From contig CAZGBY010000002.1 in assembly GCA_964524125.1 (NCBI GenBank), positions 1 through 52,354 on the forward strand: 52,354 nucleotides of DNA. The letters run 5' to 3'. The stretch comes from CAG-307 sp964524125 (GTDB taxonomy: Bacteria > Bacillota_I > Bacilli_A > Acholeplasmatales > Anaeroplasmataceae). The notes under the pieces are model-generated. The model worked only from the letters and a program-made list of their open reading frames with translations, was not told where the DNA came from and did no database searches. Position 1 is the first letter of the stretch. Every line of letters begins with the position of its first letter. Shown here in pieces: positions 43,591-52,185 of the stretch. Both the position numbers and the translations under genes were made by a program.

Positions 43591-44853
43591 CTATATAGTA
43601 TTTTTACTCGCAGTCATTGAAGCTCTTAAATTCTTATTAACCCAATCATCTGAGCCAATCCCTGAAGCAGAATATCTTATATATAATGTATTTAAAGTTT
43701 CATCTATTTTAGAAATATCAATATTATAAAATTCAAATATATACAAACTATAAGAACTAGTTCCACTTATTTTATCACTACTAGTGATTAAGTAATCATT
43801 AGAATTCTTTAAACTCGAATATAAATGAATATGTTGATAGCCATCATTTATTTCTTTTATATAAATATTCATTCTAAATGATAAGTATTTATATCCCAAA
43901 TTCTTTAAACATTTTACATCAATACCATAATATTTATTAAAGTTAATTATATCAAATTTTTGTCCAAATGTATTAGTTTTATCGGTAATTAAATATTCAG
44001 CTTCATTATCTTGTCTTACAATAGTTTTATATCCAAAATGGTATGAATCAGCTCCTCCAAATAAATTATAAGGATTATATGAGATAGAATTACTTACAGC
44101 AACTTGTTCTATATTATCTCCAGAAATAGTTACATTCCCTAAAGAGCCAACATTAACAGAGACAGAAACATCATACATCTTATGCACATATTTACTATAT
44201 ATTTGAATTTCACCTGATTCTATGATATCAGATTTTGGTTTGATTTTGAAAGTTGTATAATTTGATACATAACTATCAATCCACTTCTTTGCACCAAATT
44301 GTACAAAATTAGAACCTATATCAGATAAACTTTTAGTAACATTGTAATCATATAAATTTCCTTTTGAATAAGTCGCATACGAAACAACACAAGCACTATT
44401 ATCAACATATCTAAAATTACTATCATCCCAAGACACAACATTAATATCTTCTAATGTCTCATTAACATGTACCTTCCAATAACTAATTACTTCTACTCTA
44501 ATATACTCTAAATTACCGTCACTATCATAAGAATTCCATAATAATAAATTATGAGAAAAGTCATCTTCTGATAATGTAGAGCGAGCATTAGTTATAAATC
44601 CTGATTTTTCTAATCCATTAAAAGAGTCATTATTAGATATTGAATTATCATAAATCAATTGTAACATAGTTTCATCTAAATCAGATATAAAATCAATATC
44701 AATGCCTTTTTCAAGCAAGAATTCTTCCTTTTCATTTGTTAAACTTTTAGTAATACTTGAACTTTGCATATCTTCATTAGTTTGAGCATTAACTGCATTA
44801 CAATTATAACATATTCCAAATAATACCAAAATACATAAAATAATTTTCTTCAT
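43591..44853 (-). CDS. Secreted protein of unknown function, first gene of a LytTR/GHKL operon
   Basis: I do not recognise the family. Seen: signal peptide (KKIILCILVLFGICYNCNAVNAQ, cleavage probably after NAVNA near residue 21; there is no lipobox), a short helical region EEFLLEKGIDIDFISDLDE, then about 330 residues of Ser/Tyr/Asn-rich, beta-type sequence with few Cys. 420 residues; there is no LPXTG or transmembrane anchor, so it should be released. ATG at 44853 follows GAGGTG. A 23-bp inverted repeat lies about 55 bp upstream of the start. The response regulator and kinase follow, suggesting it is a sensed or controlled product of that system (inference). Confidence 0.6.
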   Translation of the reverse strand: MKKIILCILVLFGICYNCNAVNAQTNEDMQSSSITKSLTNEKEEFLLEKGIDIDFISDLDETMLQLIYDNSISNNDSFNGLEKSGFITNARSTLSEDDFSHNLLLWNSYDSDGNLEYIRVEVISYWKVHVNETLEDINVVSWDDSNFRYVDNSACVVSYATYSKGNLYDYNVTKSLSDIGSNFVQFGAKKWIDSYVSNYTTFKIKPKSDIIESGEIQIYSKYVHKMYDVSVSVNVGSLGNVTISGDNIEQVAVSNSISYNPYNLFGGADSYHFGYKTIVRQDNEAEYLITDKTNTFGQKFDIINFNKYYGIDVKCLKNLGYKYLSFRMNIYIKEINDGYQHIHLYSSLKNSNDYLITSSDKISGTSSYSLYIFEFYNIDISKIDETLNTLYIRYSASGIGSDDWVNKNLRASMTASKNTI

Positions 44854-44907
44854 CTTGACACCTCGATTAAACATTTTATCATTTTATAATAGTTTTTAAA
44901 CCCTTTT

Positions 44908-44930
44908 ACCATAAAATGCAATTTCATGGT
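44908..44930 (-). promoter_or_regulatory. 23-bp inverted repeat upstream of the secreted-protein operon
   Basis: ACCAT-N-AAAT-GCA-ATTT-N-ATGGT, two mismatched positions, no T-tract, placed where an activator or repressor would bind. No good -35 element is evident nearby. Confidence 0.5.
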
Positions 44931-44956
44931 TATAAAATACACAACATTACAATACA

Positions 44957-44985
44957 AAAGAGTAGTTTAAAACTACCCTCTTAAA
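44957..44985 (-). terminator. Terminator of the heterodimeric ABC exporter operon
   Basis: Minus strand AGAGGGTAG/CTACTCTTT stem with G-U pairs, followed by TTTTGTATT. Confidence 0.6.
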
Positions 44986-44990
44986 TAAAA

Positions 44991-46784
44991 TTATTTATTC
45001 TTAAGCCCCTCATATTGAGAATCATACATATCCTTATATATCATACAATTATCATATAAAAATTCATGTGTTCCCTCACCCTTAATTAATCCTCCATCAA
45101 GTACAACTATTTTATTTGCATCCTTAATAGTAGATAATCTGTGTGCAATTATAAACGTAGTTCTTCCCTTACAAACTATATCCATTGCATGTTTAATTTT
45201 AAGTTCAGTAGCCGTATCTATATTAGCAGTTGCTTCATCAAGTACTAAGATTTTAGGATTTCTTAAAAGTATTCTTGCAAAAGATATTAATTGTTTCTCA
45301 CCTAAAGATAGATTTTCACCTTTAAAAGAAATATGTTGATAAATACCATCTTTATGTTTATCTATTATATATTTAGCTCCTACTTCTTCTAAAACCTTAA
45401 TTACTTCTTCATCAGTAAAATCATAATCTAATGTTACATTACTTTTTAAAGTACCTTCAAATAAAGCTGGTGTTTGAAGTACAATACCACAATGACGCCT
45501 ATATAAAGCTTTATTATACTGCTCTATATTATTGCCATCAACTAATATTTCACCACTTGATGTATCGTTGTATTGAAGTAATAGATTCATAAGACTAGAT
45601 TTACCAGAACCAGTATGTCCAACTACACCTACTTTTTCTCCTGGCAGAACTTCTAGATTAATACCATGAAGTACTTCTTTATCTTCAACATAAGAAAAAT
45701 GTACATCTTTAAATTCAACATGACCTTCTATCCTATTTGGTGGAGTTAAACCTTCAAATATTCTAGAATCATCAACCTCATCAATAAACATATATACACG
45801 ATTTGACGCAACCATTGAATCTTCAAGTTCATTTAAATTATTAAATATTGTATTAATAGGATTGATCATTCTATCGATATAATTAGTAAATGTAGTAATA
45901 AGCCCTGCAGTTACAATAACACTAGCTATGTTAAAGTATGCATACCCAAAATATATTAAGATTCCTGCTTCTGCAAGTCTTTTTATGAATATTAAAAGTT
46001 CCCATCCAAAATAGGCAGCTATTGTATTTACTTTTTTATCTTGATTATTATAATCAGTTACTAATTCTTTATAGTCATCAAGCATATATTCTTCTTGATT
46101 AAATGCTTGTATAACTAAAGTACCTGATATTAATTCATTTAATTTACCTGTAATACGAGAAGATGTTTCTCTTAGTTCGGTATAGAATTTATGTACTTTC
46201 TTTCTATAAAATGTTATCCATACTAAAATAATAGGAGCTAGTACAAGAATAATTAAAGAAAGTTGCCAAGTAAGTAATATCATACCAACATAAACACATA
46301 CTAAATTAACAAAGGCTTGTCCTATAGAAAAATATACATTAAAATATGTTCTTACACCATTTGAATCTGAAGTTATTTTAGATACTATTTTACCATCTGG
46401 TTCAAGTGAAAAGTAATCTACTGGTAAATGATTTATCTTTAAGATAGCATCTTCTCTAATACTTCTTTCTATATTCATACCAGTCAAATTTAATATATAA
46501 TTTTGAGCATATCTTAGAATTACTACTACAATAGTTAATATACTATATTGTATTAATAATAGTTTTATCATTTTAAAAGCTTCTTCTTTAGTTAATATAC
46601 CATCTAGTGTAGGTGATATATATTCATCTAAAATAGCTTTAGTAATACGAGGTGTAATAGTAGTTAAAATTGCAATACTTATTGCAGTTATAATACAAAA
46701 TATTATTTTAATCTTATTTTTCAATATATAAGGAAGAGTTCTTTTAAGTAAACCTGATTTGTTATATTTATCATATTTAGCCAT
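44991..46784 (-). CDS. ABC exporter half-transporter, catalytic Walker B subunit
   Basis: One half of a heterodimeric exporter of the LmrCD/BmrCD/EfrAB type, moving drugs, lipids or peptides outward. Seen: six-helix permease domain (residues about 20-325), then the nucleotide domain with Walker A GHTGSGKSS, Walker B ILVLDEATANID with catalytic Glu, and a deviating signature LSLGEKQ (LSGGQ normally). The upstream subunit has the complementary defect, so together they make one active and one degenerate ATP site. 597 residues. It starts 1 nt after the partner gene stops, with AAAGGAAGG inside that gene. Confidence 0.92.
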   Translation of the reverse strand: MAKYDKYNKSGLLKRTLPYILKNKIKIIFCIITAISIAILTTITPRITKAILDEYISPTLDGILTKEEAFKMIKLLLIQYSILTIVVVILRYAQNYILNLTGMNIERSIREDAILKINHLPVDYFSLEPDGKIVSKITSDSNGVRTYFNVYFSIGQAFVNLVCVYVGMILLTWQLSLIILVLAPIILVWITFYRKKVHKFYTELRETSSRITGKLNELISGTLVIQAFNQEEYMLDDYKELVTDYNNQDKKVNTIAAYFGWELLIFIKRLAEAGILIYFGYAYFNIASVIVTAGLITTFTNYIDRMINPINTIFNNLNELEDSMVASNRVYMFIDEVDDSRIFEGLTPPNRIEGHVEFKDVHFSYVEDKEVLHGINLEVLPGEKVGVVGHTGSGKSSLMNLLLQYNDTSSGEILVDGNNIEQYNKALYRRHCGIVLQTPALFEGTLKSNVTLDYDFTDEEVIKVLEEVGAKYIIDKHKDGIYQHISFKGENLSLGEKQLISFARILLRNPKILVLDEATANIDTATELKIKHAMDIVCKGRTTFIIAHRLSTIKDANKIVVLDGGLIKGEGTHEFLYDNCMIYKDMYDSQYEGLKNK

Positions 46785-46785
46785 A

Positions 46786-48546
46786 TTACATTCCTTCCTT
46801 TGTTGTCATTTGTTGTTCTATAAAAAGATTATAATAAAATCCTTTTAAATCCATTAATTCTTGATGAGTACCTTCTTCTTTTATATATCCATTATCAAGT
46901 ACTATAATATGATGAGCATGCATAACTGCAGAAAGTCTATGAGCTACAATAATATTAGTTTTATCTTTTCTATATAAATTAAGATTTTTAATTATATTAG
47001 ATTCTGTCTTACCATCTACAGCTGACAAAGAATCATCTAATATCATAACATCTGCATTTTTCATAAATGCACGAGCTATAGAAAGTCTTTGTTTCTGACC
47101 TCCAGAAAGAGTTACTCCATATTCACCAACTATAGTATCTAAACCACAAGGTAGGTTTTCAATATCCTTTTCAAAGTCTGCAAGCTCAATTGCTTTATAT
47201 ATATCTTGTGTATCTACATCATGAGCTGAAGTACCAAGGCGTACATTTTTAAATACACTACGAGAAAATAACATATGCTCTTGAGGTACATAACCTATTC
47301 TTGATCTTACTGATTCTTTCTTATAATTTTTTATGTCCATACCATTAATTAAGATTTTACCATCAGTTATCGGAAATTGACGCATTAATTGGCGAACTAA
47401 AGTTGATTTACCACTACCTGTTTTACCAACTATACCAAGAGTTTGTCCTTCCTTTATTGTAAGATTAATATGATTAAGTACCGGGGATTCATCACCAGGA
47501 TAAGTAAAAGATATATCTTTAAATTCTATTGATTTAACTTCATCTAAATCATAAGCATTATCAATATCTAAAATTACTGATTTAGAATTATATATTTCAT
47601 TTAATCTTTCAAGCGAAATAATACTTTGATAGAAATTAGTAAGCATATTTCCTATATTTGTTAAAGGTGATGATAAATTATTTAAGTATACAATAAATTG
47701 AATAAATAGGGCAACAGTAAAACCAGTATAAGAATTATTGATAAGCATGTAACCTGCCATTGCATATGATATTATAAGTGAAATAGCTGTAATTGATTGA
47801 AATATTGGTTGGAAAATAACATTTATTTTTAAATTCTTTCTTTCTATATCATATACTCTTTTTGATTCAATTAAATTTTTCTTATAATTAGATTCTTCTA
47901 AAGAATATGCTCTTATAGTTCTTACGTTAGTAATACTTTCAAGTACTACATTTCCCATTTGACTTGAAGCATCTCTTACTTCTTTCCAGTTTCTTTTTAC
48001 TTTAACTTTTAAAATAATATTAGTAATAAATATTAAGGTTAAAGGAAGTACTGAACATAAAGTAAGTAATGGATTTATTAAAATCATCGCAATTACATTA
48101 ACAATAATTACGGTAAATTCAAATGATATATTTAAAAGTCTATTTCCTCCTGAGAAGTTAACGCTTTTAACATCTCCTAAAGCTCTTGTAAGTAAATCTC
48201 CTGATTGAAAGTTTTCAAAGAAAGTAGCGTCTTGTATGATTATATTTTGCATATAACGTACTTGAAGGGCATAGAAAAGTTTTACTTTTAGCCTATTTTG
48301 AACAACTCTTTTTGTAGTAGTAATTAAATATATACTTATTGCAGTTAATATGGAAAATAATCCTATATGATAAATCATATATGATTTTGTAAGAGTATTA
48401 TCAGTTATTCTTGTAGTAAAGTCTCCTAATATATATGCTGGTATTAAACATATGAATGCTTGAATAACACCTAGTATAAATATTATTATGTAATATAGCG
48501 GATGTTTACGTATAAACCACCACATTTCTTTTATGAAGTTAATCAT
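46786..48546 (-). CDS. ABC exporter half-transporter, non-catalytic Walker B subunit
   Basis: First gene of the heterodimer. Seen: six transmembrane helices (about 15-310), Walker A GKTGSGKST, regular signature LSGGQKQRLSIARAF, and Walker B VMILDDSLSAVD in which the catalytic Glu is Asp, the mark of the degenerate site in such heterodimers. 586 residues. Start ATG follows GGTGG. No promoter is clear in the 48.55-48.88 kb relic zone. It lies between the two LytTR/GHKL loci. The exported compound is unknown; a role in exporting a signal or conferring resistance is open. Confidence 0.92.
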   Translation of the reverse strand: MINFIKEMWWFIRKHPLYYIIIFILGVIQAFICLIPAYILGDFTTRITDNTLTKSYMIYHIGLFSILTAISIYLITTTKRVVQNRLKVKLFYALQVRYMQNIIIQDATFFENFQSGDLLTRALGDVKSVNFSGGNRLLNISFEFTVIIVNVIAMILINPLLTLCSVLPLTLIFITNIILKVKVKRNWKEVRDASSQMGNVVLESITNVRTIRAYSLEESNYKKNLIESKRVYDIERKNLKINVIFQPIFQSITAISLIISYAMAGYMLINNSYTGFTVALFIQFIVYLNNLSSPLTNIGNMLTNFYQSIISLERLNEIYNSKSVILDIDNAYDLDEVKSIEFKDISFTYPGDESPVLNHINLTIKEGQTLGIVGKTGSGKSTLVRQLMRQFPITDGKILINGMDIKNYKKESVRSRIGYVPQEHMLFSRSVFKNVRLGTSAHDVDTQDIYKAIELADFEKDIENLPCGLDTIVGEYGVTLSGGQKQRLSIARAFMKNADVMILDDSLSAVDGKTESNIIKNLNLYRKDKTNIIVAHRLSAVMHAHHIIVLDNGYIKEEGTHQELMDLKGFYYNLFIEQQMTTKEGM

Positions 48547-48643
48547 AATACCACCTTCAATCTTAAACTATATTTTACAACTTTCTACAAAATATAACAA
48601 GGAAAAACTATAGCAAAATTTTATGTTGTTAATAATTTTATCT

Positions 48644-48868
48644 TTATAAGCATTTACTAAAGATTTTACTATTACTTTTGGATGCTCATAAATAGTTTAT
48701 AGCTTTTAGTGCATTTGGTATAATAACTACTTCTAACTCATATTTTTTCAAAAACTTTCTTTTATAATATTAAATATAAATGAATTTACATTCACCAAGC
48801 ATACTATAAAATAAACCTTCAATTATTTTATTTGGACTAGTGGTTACACATATATCATATAGAATTTC
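48644..48868 (-). pseudogene. Decayed coding relic in the 394-bp gap
   Basis: In one minus-strand frame the sequence reads EILYDICVTTSPNKIIEGLF and YSMLGECKFIYI, stop, YYKRKFLKKYELEVV and IIPNALKAINYL, stop, then ASKSNSKIFSKCL, stop. Three runs in the same frame with protein-like composition suggest a gene killed by nonsense changes. I cannot name the family. Otherwise the stretch 48547-48940 holds only the terminator at 48881-48923. Confidence 0.35.
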
Positions 48869-48880
48869 CTATTATTAAAA

Positions 48881-48923
48881 AAAAGATGATAAATTATAAT
48901 TGGACAATATAATTTTATCATCT
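48881..48923 (-). terminator. Terminator of the agr-like operon
   Basis: Long stem GATGATAAA.../...TTTATCATC (48907-48922 with 48885-48899) followed by eight T on the minus strand. Confidence 0.85.
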
Positions 48924-48940
48924 TCTATGATTCTAATAGT

Positions 48941-49417
48941 TTAACACCAAGTTTCTATAAATCCTATATTAACATCTAAGTTTGAATCATCTTCATTTAA
49001 AGACACTCTAACCTTTTTAACACCTGCTATAAATACAGAATATCTAACATCTGAAATCTTATGACTTTCTAATAAAGTTAATTCATCATAATCAGTTACT
49101 TTTAATTCATAATTATCATAACTAAAATATGCATCTAATTTTTCAAATATTAAATATGATGTATTGTCTTTTAATATAAATTCATTATCATCATTTCTAT
49201 AAACATTATAATATGTTAATACATATGTATTCTTTTTTTCTTTATCCTTTAATTTAATGCTCTTCTCTTCCTCATAAGCTACAATATCTAGTTTTGAAGC
49301 ATCTATTGTAAATGAGCCACCATTGCTTATTTGTGAAATATATATAAAGAATATTATTATAGCTACACTTATTACTGATAAGAATATAGCACTTGAAATT
49401 ATTATTTTTTTCTTCAT
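48941..49417 (-). CDS. Membrane-anchored extracytoplasmic protein of unknown function
   Basis: Not recognised. 158 residues: one N-terminal transmembrane helix (about 6-28) with Lys-rich start, then an outside domain of about 125 residues with alternating charged beta strands (EEEKSIKLKDKEKKNTYVLTYYN), ending in a C-terminal Cys (ETWC), the only Cys. The ATG at 49417 lies 6 nt after GAGGTG; the in-frame GTG at 49426 is part of that site. It ends an operon with a LytTR regulator, GHKL kinase and AgrB-like protein. It is too large for AgrD and has no AgrD pattern. Confidence 0.6.
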   Translation of the reverse strand: MKKKIIISSAIFLSVISVAIIIFFIYISQISNGGSFTIDASKLDIVAYEEEKSIKLKDKEKKNTYVLTYYNVYRNDDNEFILKDNTSYLIFEKLDAYFSYDNYELKVTDYDELTLLESHKISDVRYSVFIAGVKKVRVSLNEDDSNLDVNIGFIETWC

Positions 49418-49488
49418 TTTTCTCACCTCATTTGTATAATAAAACTAATAATTTAAATGTTCAATAATATAAACCTATTAAGCAATAT

Positions 49489-50070
49489 TTAGAACTTATT
49501 ATGCATATATTTATTTATACTTTCAATAATTAATAATATAGTACAAATGACTAAGGGAATTCCTACTGAACTTAAATATATAAGATTTAATTTATATAAT
49601 CTATTAAACATAGATATGAATAATAAAATTACAGTTAATAAGATAGATATTATATTAAATATTAGCTTATTAGTTTTATTATTTAATTTAATAAAATAAG
49701 TATTGACATAATTTCCTGGACTTAACAAAATTATAGGAAATAGACAAATAATTGATGACCAGAATGCAAATGTATTTGATATCTCATCCTGAGGTATTAT
49801 TTCATTAATAAATAATATTAATATTAATACACCTATCTTTGAATAATTATGTTTAAGTTTATAACCACTAATTACAAAATCAAATATTATAAATGATAAA
49901 CTAATTATTAATGTCCCAATTACTTTTTCAAATAATATACTGTACATAACTAATATTAATGCTACAAGTAAATTAAATATTATATGTTCTACTATATAAA
50001 TATTTTTTTCATTATTTTCGTTATTTCTAAATAATATTTTATCACAAATTAATTTAGCAAGATATTTCAT
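49489..50070 (-). CDS. AgrB-like membrane protein lacking the catalytic His/Cys
   Basis: AgrB is a membrane cysteine protease that matures the AgrD pheromone. Seen: 193 residues, about six hydrophobic segments, the AgrB-type layout with a loop after the second helix, and SGYKLKHNYSK (68-78) at the position of GGYHAxxxxxC. There Lys71 stands in place of the catalytic His and Lys78 in place of Cys, so proteolysis by the known mechanism is not possible. Identification rests on topology, that loop and context (next to an AgrC/AgrA-type pair), not on a strong motif. No AgrD-like peptide is found nearby. AAAGGAGGG precedes the ATG, 2 nt after the kinase stop. Confidence 0.55.
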   Translation of the reverse strand: MKYLAKLICDKILFRNNENNEKNIYIVEHIIFNLLVALILVMYSILFEKVIGTLIISLSFIIFDFVISGYKLKHNYSKIGVLILILFINEIIPQDEISNTFAFWSSIICLFPIILLSPGNYVNTYFIKLNNKTNKLIFNIISILLTVILLFISMFNRLYKLNLIYLSSVGIPLVICTILLIIESINKYMHNKF

Positions 50071-50072
50071 TT

Positions 50073-51335
50073 CTAGCCCTCCTTTTCTAGTAATAATATT
50101 TCTACTTTGAATTCATTATTATTTGTATCAATATTAATGACTCCATTATATTTTTTAACAAGATTTTTAACACTATTGAGTCCTATACCATGTAATAATT
50201 TATTTTCTTTACTAGTTAATAAACTTATATTATCTTTTGTATTATTATTCACCATAATACTCAAACAATTAACATTTACTATCATAGATAGTTCAAGATA
50301 TCCATTATCTAATTGATTTATATGTTCTATTGAATTATCTAATAAATTACCTAAAATAACTAATATATCTAACATTTCAATATTTAAATCATTTATCTTA
50401 TCTATTCTGATGTCATATTTAAATACTTTGTTATTTTCTAAGTTCTTAAGTTTACTATTTATTAAAGAATTAATATAATAATTATTAGAATAGTTTATTT
50501 GATTTGGTTTATCAACTATATTACAAATATTATCAATTAACGTTAAAGCTTTCTCTTTATCTTTATTAATAAGATCTTTTATTAAATAAAGTTTATTCTT
50601 TAAATCATGAACTTCTTTATTTGATATCTTATAATTACTAACTAAATCAACAAAATAATCTCTTTCATTTTCAATTTGTCTATTAATAATTTTGTCCTTA
50701 GTAGTTTCAATTAAATTATCATAATAACTATCCAAAATATTTAATATAATGAAATTTATAAACAATAGTATAAACAAAATAATATATATCAGGTTATTGT
50801 TAATATTAGAGTATAGTGATATATGATATATAATAATTGATAAGAATAAACATAGTATAGATACTAATAAAAAGTATAATATTTTAAATAAATTAAATTC
50901 ATATAATTCATACCTTTTCTTATATAAATAAAATTTTAGCAAGATTAAAGTTAAGTTATTTGATATTATGATAATATTTAAAAATTCTTCATTAAATAGA
51001 GTATTTATATCTTGACTAGAATTTAAAGAAGATATTATAAATATCACGAATGCTATCCCAGTAATTTTAAATATATTATATAAAGAGATATTTAATAAGT
51101 TTTTCTTCCAACATTTTAAATTATGGAATATATGAATATACTTAATAATAAAATATACTAATAAAGAAATTATCTTATTAGAAATAAATATATTAATAAT
51201 ATTAAAACATATAAAATAAAATATAATTATTAAAATTGATTTGATTTTATTTTTATTAGAAACATTAATAAATAATATTAACATTAAAAATTCTATTAAT
51301 GAAACCAATATTGTCATTATAATTTCAAATATCAT
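50073..51335 (-). CDS. AgrC/GHKL-type sensor histidine kinase (second copy)
   Basis: Paralogue of the kinase at 41560-42843. Seen: about six or seven transmembrane helices (residues 5-205), His243 in KEVHDLKNKLYLIKD, N box GNLLDNSIEH and G box HGIGLNSVKNLVKKYNG. 420 residues. The start overlaps the LytTR stop by 4 bp and the end meets the AgrB-like gene, so the whole cluster is one operon. It uses more AAT/ATA codons than the first copy. Confidence 0.87.
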   Translation of the reverse strand: MIFEIIMTILVSLIEFLMLILFINVSNKNKIKSILIIIFYFICFNIINIFISNKIISLLVYFIIKYIHIFHNLKCWKKNLLNISLYNIFKITGIAFVIFIISSLNSSQDINTLFNEEFLNIIIISNNLTLILLKFYLYKKRYELYEFNLFKILYFLLVSILCLFLSIIIYHISLYSNINNNLIYIILFILLFINFIILNILDSYYDNLIETTKDKIINRQIENERDYFVDLVSNYKISNKEVHDLKNKLYLIKDLINKDKEKALTLIDNICNIVDKPNQINYSNNYYINSLINSKLKNLENNKVFKYDIRIDKINDLNIEMLDILVILGNLLDNSIEHINQLDNGYLELSMIVNVNCLSIMVNNNTKDNISLLTSKENKLLHGIGLNSVKNLVKKYNGVINIDTNNNEFKVEILLLEKEG

Positions 51336-52042
51336 ACTATTTTCTCCATTATATATTTATTAAATTTTAATTTAAATTCATCTTTATAATTTCTACTTAA
51401 AGGGATTATATCAGTGTTATCTTTTATTAGTATATAATCATAGCCAAGTTTAGAAATATAATTCATATTAATTAAATAACTCTTATGAGATTTTACAAAA
51501 TTATATCCTAATAACTTTTTTTCATATGTATTAAGATTTCCCTTAAATTCTAACACTTTATTATCTGTTAGAATCATTTTAATTTTATGTTGATAAACTT
51601 CTAAATATTTAATTTGTGATACTTCTTGATAGATAATTTCATGATTAACATCTATATTTAATACAAAATGTATTTTCGTATAATATTCTAATGATCTGAT
51701 TATATCTTTTTGAAGTTCTTCTTTATTAATTGGTTTATGTACAAATTGAAATGTACCTAATCTAAATATTTCAGTTAAAAATTTATCATATAAAGTACAA
51801 TAAAATATAATCATGTTAGGATTCTTCTTTTTAAGTTCTTTTACAGTATCAATTCCATTAATTTCTTTCATTTCTATATCAATAAATAAAATATCAATAT
51901 TTTTCTTACAGCTACTTAATAATTCCTCACCACTTAAATAAGTATCTATTATATAATCATAATTAATTATTGTATCTATAAGAATACTTTTAATTTCATT
52001 AATATACTTAATCTCATCATCACATATACATATATTTAACAT
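51332..52042 (-). CDS. LytTR-family response regulator (AgrA-like, second copy)
   Basis: Paralogue of the regulator at 42857-43558. Seen: receiver with CDDEIKYIN, phosphorylated Asp55 in LFIDIEMKEINGID, Lys in FVHKPIN, then LytTR domain with YLEVYQHKIKMIL and FVKSHKSYLINMNYI. 236 residues. AGAGGTG precedes the ATG. It heads the operon regulator-kinase-AgrB-like-158-residue protein, with a promoter at 52080-52107 and a perfect palindrome at 52059-52072. Confidence 0.9.
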   Translation of the reverse strand: MLNICICDDEIKYINEIKSILIDTIINYDYIIDTYLSGEELLSSCKKNIDILFIDIEMKEINGIDTVKELKKKNPNMIIFYCTLYDKFLTEIFRLGTFQFVHKPINKEELQKDIIRSLEYYTKIHFVLNIDVNHEIIYQEVSQIKYLEVYQHKIKMILTDNKVLEFKGNLNTYEKKLLGYNFVKSHKSYLINMNYISKLGYDYILIKDNTDIIPLSRNYKDEFKLKFNKYIMEKIV

Positions 52043-52058
52043 ATTGCACCTCTATTAA

Positions 52059-52072
52059 TAGTTAGCTAACTA
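52059..52072 (-). promoter_or_regulatory. Perfect 14-bp palindrome at the transcription start
   Basis: TAGTTAGCTAACTA, lying directly downstream of the -10 element and about 17 bp before the ATG of the LytTR regulator. Likely an operator. Confidence 0.55.
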
Positions 52073-52079
52073 CAATTAA

Positions 52080-52107
52080 ATTATATTATAGTTTTATATT
52101 TTTACAA
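52080..52107 (-). promoter_or_regulatory. Promoter of the agr-like operon
   Basis: Minus strand TTGTAA, 16-bp spacer, TATAAT. Confidence 0.6.
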
Positions 52108-52146
52108 GAATTTAGACTTAAAATACAGTTTTTAAAACCTTAAATA

Positions 52147-52179
52147 CAAAAAATCTTAGCGTTTAATAAAACTAAGATT
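52147..52179 (-). terminator. Terminator of nfo
   Basis: Stem AATCTTAG/CTAAGATT (52172-52179 with 52152-52159) followed by TTTTTTG on the minus strand. Confidence 0.7.
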
Positions 52180-52185
52180 AATATT

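Noticed and set aside
48547..49488. An AgrD-type pheromone gene next to the AgrB-like gene
   Set aside because: No 30-60-codon frame with an amphipathic start, a Cys-containing middle and an acidic tail was found in either gap.
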